A stretch of DNA of 12,480 bases from assembly GCA_964557205.1 (NCBI GenBank), contig CAZKZI010000101.1:1-12480 (forward strand), in the 5' to 3' direction. Position 1 is the stretch's first letter; each line of letters begins with the position of its first letter. The notes under the pieces are model-generated. The model was not told the origin of the DNA, ran no database searches, and saw only the letters and a list, made by a program, of their open reading frames with translations. This DNA comes from JAQVQN01 sp964557205. Lineage in GTDB: Bacteria; Verrucomicrobiota; Kiritimatiellia; RFP12; UBA1067. Shown in pieces: positions 1 through 3,643 of the stretch. Made by a program: the position numbers and the translations under genes.

Positions 1-187
1 CGGCCCACACCCCGTAGCGTCTCCCCGCCCCCTAAAAAATATTTTATTTTTTTTTTGCTTTTCCCGCTTGCGCTATCGCCCAAATTACGCTACCTTTACC
101 ATTGACGTAAAAAAGTGGACTGTGTTCCGCGGGTGCGGAGCCGGTTCGTAAGGACAGAAAAAACCAAGTTTTTTTAAGGAAAAGGGC

Positions 188-213
188 GAGCGGGACGCGG
201 ATGCGTCTCGCTC
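188..213. repeat. 11-bp stem hairpin
   Basis: GAGCGGGACGC (188-198) pairs with GCGTCTCGCTC (203-213) around a 4-nt loop GGAT; ten pairs are Watson-Crick and one is a G-T pair. No T tract follows directly on either strand, so a simple intrinsic terminator is not supported. It may be a structured RNA element or part of a dispersed repeat. Confidence 0.5.
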
Positions 214-461
214 CGAGACAGGACGCGAGAAGCCAAGGTGCGAATAGGCCGCACGGTTGCGGGTTTGTAGTAATTCTTTCGTTGTGATTCGTTGTACCCC
301 GCTGCCGCCAAGCCTCTTTCAAGCCGAAAGCGTCAAACGTCTTTGCGATCCGCCGAGGGAGCACGGCACAAGCGGGATTTGGCCGCGACTGTCGCCTGAA
401 GCGTAAAGCACATCCCTGCCGGGAGGCTACAGTAACTGAGCGTTGACCGATTGTTTGAAAC

Positions 462-492
462 CACGAATAGACACGAATGGTTTAAGGTTTAA
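462..492. repeat. 10-bp (CACGAATAGA) plus 7-bp (GGTTTAA) tandem repeats
   Basis: Two 10-bp units beginning CACGAAT (462-471 and 472-480) run directly into two exact GGTTTAA heptamers (479-485, 486-492). The same order, a 10-bp pair ending in GATGG followed by GTTTAA heptamers, recurs at 9288-9330 with a different decamer (ACACAGAT-type). The fixed order suggests composite, modular repeats rather than chance slippage. Confidence 0.7.
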
Positions 493-591
493 GTGTTTTA
501 AGTGTGTGGCAAAAAATCAGCGACAATTGGCGAATTAGTTGAAGTAAGACCGGCGAGCCTGAAAAAAGTGAAGTTTTTCTAAAAAAGGTTA

Positions 592-620
592 TTGACGTGC
601 GGTTTGCCCGCGGGTAAACT
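592..620 (+). promoter_or_regulatory. Sigma70-like promoter with overlapping palindrome
   Basis: TTGACG (592-597), a 17-bp spacer and TAAACT (615-620) match a sigma70-type promoter facing the gene at 767, about 140 nt upstream of its start. An 18-bp near-perfect inverted repeat (602-619, GTTTGCCCG/CGGGTAAAC, one G-T mismatch) covers the end of the spacer and most of the -10 element, where a repressor could bind. The promoter call is by consensus only; the operator role is inference. Confidence 0.5.
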
Positions 621-712
621 GGTTGCGTTTTTGAGATGGAAAAGGTTTCCTAACAGAAAGACGGAAAGAAGAAGGAGCAGCGAACAGGGAGTAAGTGTCG
701 GATAAATGTTCG

Positions 713-754
713 ATTCCTAATTCCTAATTCCTAACTCCTAATTTCTTATTCCTT
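713..754. repeat. Six-unit ATTCCTA heptamer array abutting an SD
   Basis: Six contiguous 7-bp units run ATTCCTA x3, ACTCCTA, ATTTCTT, ATTCCTT and end exactly at the GGAGG Shine-Dalgarno sequence (755-759) of the gene at 767. Positions 732-753 match the reverse complement of 9255-9276 at 21 of 22 bases, including the order of variant units. On the transcript the units are rich in UCCU, which resembles the anti-SD of 16S rRNA and could pair with the adjacent GGAGG; that regulatory idea is inference. Confidence 0.8.
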
Positions 755-766
755 GGAGGTTGGAAA

Positions 767-1585
767 ATGAAAAAGTTAATGACTGCATTTGCAGCGTGTG
801 CTCTGGCTGGCGCGGTCTTCGCCCAGGTCGAGAGCCAGAATATAGTCGGGTATCAAACCCAGACGCTCAACCCTGAAGGCAGCCTTGTCATCGGCGGCGG
901 CAAGTACAACATGCTGGGACTCAACTGGCAGGCAGTTGGCGGTAGTGCTTACCCGGTTCAGAGCCTCTTCGGCGGCGACGCGCGAGGCGCTGGCTTGACG
1001 GCTGACGCTGTTCCGAGCCAAGCCGCCCAGATTCAGGTTTGGGACGGGGCAGACTATGCAACGTATTATCTGGCTGCCAGTGAAGATTATGAGGAGAAGG
1101 ATAACGTTTGGATTCAAACAGGCGAGGTTGACGCCACAACCGACACCTTGGCGCCGGGAACCGGCTTCTGGCTGGTCTCGCGCTCGGCCGAAACTAATGA
1201 AATCTTGACCCAGACCGGCGAGGTCAAGACCAACCTGACAGCGGGTGTCACGATCTATGGCACCAACAAGGGTTTGGGCGGCTTGGCGATGTTCGCCAAC
1301 CCCTATCCTGCCGACATAGCGCTCAACAGTGCCTTTGACTGGGTAGCGGCCGGTGCTACGAAGAATGCTTCCCCAAGCACAGCCGACCAGATTCAGGTTT
1401 GGGACGGGGCAGACTATGCAACGTATTATCTGAGTGCCAGCGAGGATTATGAGGACAAGGATAACGTTTGGATTCAAACAGGCGAGGTTGACGCCACAAC
1501 GGACGTGATTCCGGCGGGCGCGGGTTGCTGGTACAAGACGGTCAGCGTCCCGGACTGGACGCTGAATCTGCCGCGTCCCTACTGA
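767..1585 (+). CDS. Secreted protein with internal duplication, function unknown
   Basis: This 272-aa protein starts at an ATG 7 nt after a clean GGAGG. Residues 1-19 form a typical Sec signal peptide (MKKL, hydrophobic core, cleavage likely after AVFA), so it should be exported. No catalytic motif is recognised. Two regions, residues about 85-124 and 205-244, are nearly identical (QIQVWDGADYATYYL, then a DYE-rich stretch, then NVWIQTGEVDATT), each followed by a G-x-G-x-W segment (GTGFW, GAGCW); this suggests two copies of an extracellular beta-rich domain. The stretch after the signal peptide (SQNIVGYQT) resembles the start of secreted proteins I associate with PVC bacteria, from memory. The gene lies 74 bp before the PEP-CTERM gene in the same direction, probably with a shared transcript ended by the terminator at 2229-2260. 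Confidence 0.8.
   Translation: MKKLMTAFAACALAGAVFAQVESQNIVGYQTQTLNPEGSLVIGGGKYNMLGLNWQAVGGSAYPVQSLFGGDARGAGLTADAVPSQAAQIQVWDGADYATYYLAASEDYEEKDNVWIQTGEVDATTDTLAPGTGFWLVSRSAETNEILTQTGEVKTNLTAGVTIYGTNKGLGGLAMFANPYPADIALNSAFDWVAAGATKNASPSTADQIQVWDGADYATYYLSASEDYEDKDNVWIQTGEVDATTDVIPAGAGCWYKTVSVPDWTLNLPRPY
1021..1500 (+). repeat. 120-bp in-frame direct repeat, 360 bp apart
   Basis: Bases 1021-1140 and 1381-1500 are identical at 114 of 120 positions, offset by exactly 360 bp (120 codons). The flanks on either side are far more diverged. This points to a recent duplication or ongoing gene conversion within the 767-1585 gene, not just to an ancient domain repeat. Confidence 0.9.
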
Positions 1586-1659
1586 GATTTGGTGACTGAT
1601 TGAATTTCCCGTTGCTGGCATGGAGTCTGCAACGGGGATCTGGAGAAAAGGAAAAAACA

Positions 1660-2199
1660 ATGAAAAGAATGATGATGATCGCGGCCGTGGTAGGCATGGC
1701 CGCGCTTTCGCAGGCGGCGAACCTCAACTGGGGTTCAGGCACGACCTATCTGCGCAACGAGGGCGACACCGCCCGCCTGATGGGTGTGCTGGTGCAGTTG
1801 ATGGTGTATAACAGCACAACGGAAGCGTTTGTTGCGGTTGATACCGCCACCACCACGAGCACCAACCCCAAAGGTATGTTTACAGGCGTATGGCTCTCTG
1901 GCGAAGGCTATCTGGTGGCGGATTATCCGAAGACCACGGAGTTCTACTTCCGCGTCTGGGATACAGCTGACACCTCCGGCCAGTACATGGACATCTGGTC
2001 TGATGGCATCAACGGAGATGGCGGGACCGGCTGGACATTGACCGCCGTTGCCGATTCGGACAGTGCACAGTCGGTTTACCTGTCTGACATTTACGGTGCG
2101 AACCCGATCGTCTTCGATCCGGTGCCGGAACCGAGTTCGATGGCGTTGCTGGCCTTTGGCATCGCAGCCCTTGGCCTGCGCCGCAAGTTTCGCAAATAA
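1660..2199 (+). CDS. PEP-CTERM sorting domain protein
   Basis: This is a 179-aa exported protein. The chosen ATG at 1660 follows a purine-rich SD (GGAGAAAAGG) and opens directly on a signal peptide (MKRMMM, hydrophobic stretch, ALSQA), whereas an upstream in-frame TTG at 1600 would add 20 non-signal residues. The C-terminus (residues 155-179) is a textbook PEP-CTERM signal: VPEPSS, a hydrophobic membrane segment, then the basic tail RRKFRK. In known PEP-CTERM systems an exosortase recognises this tail and processes the protein for surface or extracellular polymer association; no exosortase gene is in this window. The middle part is Thr/Gly/Asp-rich, likely a beta-rich secreted domain of unknown role. 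A strong terminator follows 29 bp after the stop. Confidence 0.9.
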   Translation: MKRMMMIAAVVGMAALSQAANLNWGSGTTYLRNEGDTARLMGVLVQLMVYNSTTEAFVAVDTATTTSTNPKGMFTGVWLSGEGYLVADYPKTTEFYFRVWDTADTSGQYMDIWSDGINGDGGTGWTLTAVADSDSAQSVYLSDIYGANPIVFDPVPEPSSMALLAFGIAALGLRRKFRK

Positions 2200-2228
2200 G
2201 CTGGTTGCGAGCAGTTAGTTTTCACCGA

Positions 2229-2260
2229 CCCCGGGAGCAATCCCGGGGTTTGTTTTTTTT
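2229..2260 (+). terminator. Intrinsic terminator after the PEP-CTERM gene
   Basis: CCCCGGGA (2229-2236) and TCCCGGGG (2241-2248) form a perfect 8-bp stem with a GCAA (GNRA) loop, followed by the T-rich tract TTTGTTTTTTTT (2249-2260). This is a canonical rho-independent terminator for the 767-2199 transcription unit. The left end of the 2259-2559 element begins at the last two T bases. Confidence 0.95.
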
Positions 2261-2290
2261 AAGGTAGCATAGGCATTCTTGCCTGTGATT

Positions 2291-2325
2291 CATACATGGT
2301 CGGGCCGAAGCCCCACCCATGTATG
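2291..2325 (-). repeat. Long hairpin with UUCG tetraloop
   Basis: CATACATGG (2291-2299) is the exact reverse complement of CCATGTATG (2317-2325). Read on the minus strand, the inner part continues the stem to a C(UUCG)G tetraloop, a very stable RNA loop, with one G-G mismatch and one bulged G, giving about 14 pairs. Confidence 0.75.
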
Positions 2326-2369
2326 CCGGTACTGCCGGTACTGCCGGGACTGCCGGTACTGCCGGGGCC
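2325..2369. repeat. 9-bp GCCGGTACT tandem array
   Basis: Five consecutive 9-bp units: GCCGGTACT twice, GCCGGGACT, GCCGGTACT, GCCGGGGCC. The same unit family appears in reverse orientation as CGGCAGxxx at 2497-2532, inside the gene at 2953-3078 (where it encodes Gly-Thr-Ala), and at about 3452-3500. Confidence 0.85.
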
Positions 2370-2393
2370 AACCCTGCCGAACCGAAAAAACCG

Positions 2394-2423
2394 TTGCCGC
2401 CTGACATAAGCCAAGGGTATAAT
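2394..2423 (+). promoter_or_regulatory. Promoter inside the inverted-repeat element
   Basis: TTGCCG (2394-2399), an 18-bp spacer and a perfect TATAAT (2418-2423) point rightwards to the gene at 2575, about 150 nt away. It is the best promoter candidate for that gene and would be supplied by the repeat element. Assigned by consensus only. Confidence 0.45.
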
Positions 2424-2441
2424 GCCCGGCAGTTTCGGTAT

Positions 2442-2487
2442 GGAGGGTCGGGCTCCGTCCCGACTGCGGACGACACAGAGGTCGTCC
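2442..2487. repeat. Two facing hairpins of one covarying family
   Basis: Bases 2442-2464 are the exact reverse complement of 3520-3542. Bases 2468-2487 (GGACGAC, loop ACAGAG, GTCGTCC) form a second hairpin followed by CTCCAT. In a common orientation both read GCG or similar, 7-nt stem arm, AC[GA]GAG loop, complementary arm, CTCCAT. Three stem positions differ between the two and all three changes are compensated in the opposite arm. The pair is arranged tail-out, as in REP-type doublets. Confidence 0.75.
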
Positions 2488-2574
2488 CTCCATCGTCGGC
2501 AGCCTCGGCAGTTCCGGCAGTGACGGCATACACAGGCAAGAATGCCTGTGTTACTTTAACACACAGGAGGTCAC

Positions 2575-3483
2575 ATGCAGATGTTTGGCAAGGGCGCCGG
2601 CTATCGCTGGATGGATGCCTATATTCTCGCGTGGGTGGTTGAGCTGGCGACCGACAGTTTCTGCGAGACCTTCTTGAGCTACAAAAACGATCCGCAGGGC
2701 AAGACCTCGGCCCAGATGAACCATGCGGCGCGTTCCGGCTGCCGCAACTTTGCCGAGGGGTGCGAGCGGCTCATGACCTCGTCCGCCTCAGGCATGGATC
2801 TGCTCAATGTCGCCAAGGCGAGCCTTGGCGAACTGCGCGACGACTACCTCAAGTGGCTTTTACGGTCACGGCGTCTGCCCTGGGACGACGCCGCGCCCGA
2901 CGCCCGCGCCGTGCAGCGGCTGAATCTGGATCCGCCGCCGGGGATTGGCGGCGGAGCCGGGACAGCCGACACTGCCGGGACGCCCGGAACTGCCGGAACT
3001 GCCGGGGCGGCTGGGACAGCCGGCACTGGCACCAGTCCCGGCCGCCCCGGCAGTCCCGGCAGTTCCGGTAGCTCCAGCCCCTATTCAAACCGGCGGTTTT
3101 GCGAGCATCTGCTGGCGCAAACCGCCAAGTTTGGCAGGTGGCTGGAGAGCCCGGACAGCTTTGTCCGGGCTGACGCCCTGGTGATTCTCTGCACGCGGGC
3201 CGGCAAGATGCAGGAGGCCTACATCCGCCGCCTCGGTGAGGAGTTCAAGGCCGGCGGCGGTTTTAGAGAGCGGCTCGGCGAAGCCCGCCGGGAAGAGCGC
3301 GCGCAACAGGGCGACGCGCCCTCCGCAGCGGACGCGCCGACGTGTCCCGAGTGCGGCACAGCCATGCGGCTGATGCACCGCAAGCGCGACAACAGCCCGT
3401 TCTGGGGCTGCGGCAGCTACCCTGGCTGTTGCGCCACCCTGCCGTATAAACCCGGTACTGCCGGTGCTGCGCCACCCCGGTAG
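2575..3483 (+). CDS. Four-helix-bundle protein with topoisomerase-type zinc finger
   Basis: This 302-aa protein is cytoplasmic by sequence. Residues about 1-115 are helical and resemble the four-helix-bundle (S23-like) family with its 'suffix' variant, recalled from memory from Lentisphaerae/Verrucomicrobia annotations. Residues 127-168 are a Gly-X-Y low-complexity linker (GTAGTAG-type). A second helical segment spans about 170-247. The C-terminus has Cys257, Cys260, Cys279 and Cys285 in a CPEC...CGSYPGC pattern, matching the topoisomerase C4 zinc ribbon that binds single-stranded nucleic acid. An AGGAGG SD at 2565-2570 precedes the ATG closely; an in-frame ATG at 2581 has an equally plausible spacing. 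The last residues (PGTAGAAPPR) and the stop codon come from the repeat block at 3452 onward, so the native C-terminus was probably replaced. A nucleic-acid role is inferred from the finger; specific function unknown. Confidence 0.85.
   Translation: MQMFGKGAGYRWMDAYILAWVVELATDSFCETFLSYKNDPQGKTSAQMNHAARSGCRNFAEGCERLMTSSASGMDLLNVAKASLGELRDDYLKWLLRSRRLPWDDAAPDARAVQRLNLDPPPGIGGGAGTADTAGTPGTAGTAGAAGTAGTGTSPGRPGSPGSSGSSSPYSNRRFCEHLLAQTAKFGRWLESPDSFVRADALVILCTRAGKMQEAYIRRLGEEFKAGGGFRERLGEARREERAQQGDAPSAADAPTCPECGTAMRLMHRKRDNSPFWGCGSYPGCCATLPYKPGTAGAAPPR
2953..3078 (+). repeat. In-frame 9-bp repeat tract encoding Gly-X-Y linker
   Basis: This tract inside the 2575-3483 gene is built of degenerate 9-bp units (such as ACTGCCGGA) related to those at 2325-2369. 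It encodes about 14 Gly-X-Y triplets, first GTA-type, then PGS/SGS-type. A collagen-like look arises from a 9-bp period read in frame; proline content is low in the first half, so real collagen function is unlikely. It separates the two helical parts of the protein. Confidence 0.8.
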
Positions 3484-3643
3484 TCCCGGTAGAGCCGGCA
3501 GCTACGGAACTGGCGGGCGGTCGGGACGGAGCCCGACCCTCCATGCCGGTGCTGCGCCACCCCGGTAGTCCCGGTAGAGTCGGCAGCTACGGGGTTGGCG
3601 GGCGGTCGGGACGGCGCCCGACCCTCCATGCCGGTGCAGCGCC
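3459..3643. repeat. 85-bp direct tandem repeat with hairpins
   Basis: Units start at 3459, 3544 and 3629 (the last is a partial copy of about 15 bp). The two full units differ at only a few positions. Each contains a GCCGGTGCTGC/CCCGGTAG segment related to the 9-bp repeats and one GGTCGGG-N6-CCCGACC hairpin (3519-3538 and 3604-3623) ending in CTCCATGCCGG. The plus-strand gene stops at 3483 and the minus-strand gene stops at 3587, both within this block, so it supplies the ends of both convergent genes. Confidence 0.9.

Larger units (their letters stand above)
1..591. other. Gene-poor stretch before the first gene
   Basis: I see no convincing coding region here. A 106-codon minus-strand frame (44-364) has no ribosome binding site, recognisable domain or plausible composition, so it is not called. 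The stretch contains an A/T-rich run near 36-58, a strong hairpin (188-213), and a block of 10-bp and 7-bp tandem repeats (462-492). Base composition is much lower in GC than the genes to the right. It probably serves as an upstream intergenic region of the 767 gene, possibly with repeat-derived material, but its left boundary is outside the window. Confidence 0.5.
2259..2559. mobile_element. 301-bp MITE-like element with 29-bp inverted ends
   Basis: Bases 2259-2287 match the reverse complement of 2531-2559 at 26 of 29 positions. Each end carries its own hairpin: CACAGGCA/TGCCTGTG around a 4-nt loop on the right, with one wobble change on the left. Between them are a UUCG-loop hairpin, a 9-bp repeat array, a promoter, two related hairpins and a reversed 9-bp array. 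No open frame looks coding, so mobility, if any, would depend on an enzyme encoded elsewhere. No clear target-site duplication is visible just outside the ends. It could also be a stack of independent palindromic repeats. Confidence 0.65.

Noticed and set aside
44..364. 106-codon minus-strand open frame
   Set aside because: No SD, no domain, odd composition (Trp/Phe/Lys runs at the A/T-rich end) and partly made of a hairpin region; probably not a gene.
776..1660. Long antisense frame opposite the secreted protein gene
   Set aside because: A shadow of the sense gene, which has a signal peptide and an SD; the antisense product has neither.
2222..2539. Frames over the inverted-repeat element (AVPAVPAVP and MEGRAPSRP-type peptides)
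   Set aside because: They only read through repeats and hairpins and have no sequence outside them.
2953..3078. True collagen-like domain
   Set aside because: Gly-X-Y pattern follows from a 9-bp DNA repeat that also occurs outside genes; proline content is low in much of the tract and the protein has no export signal.
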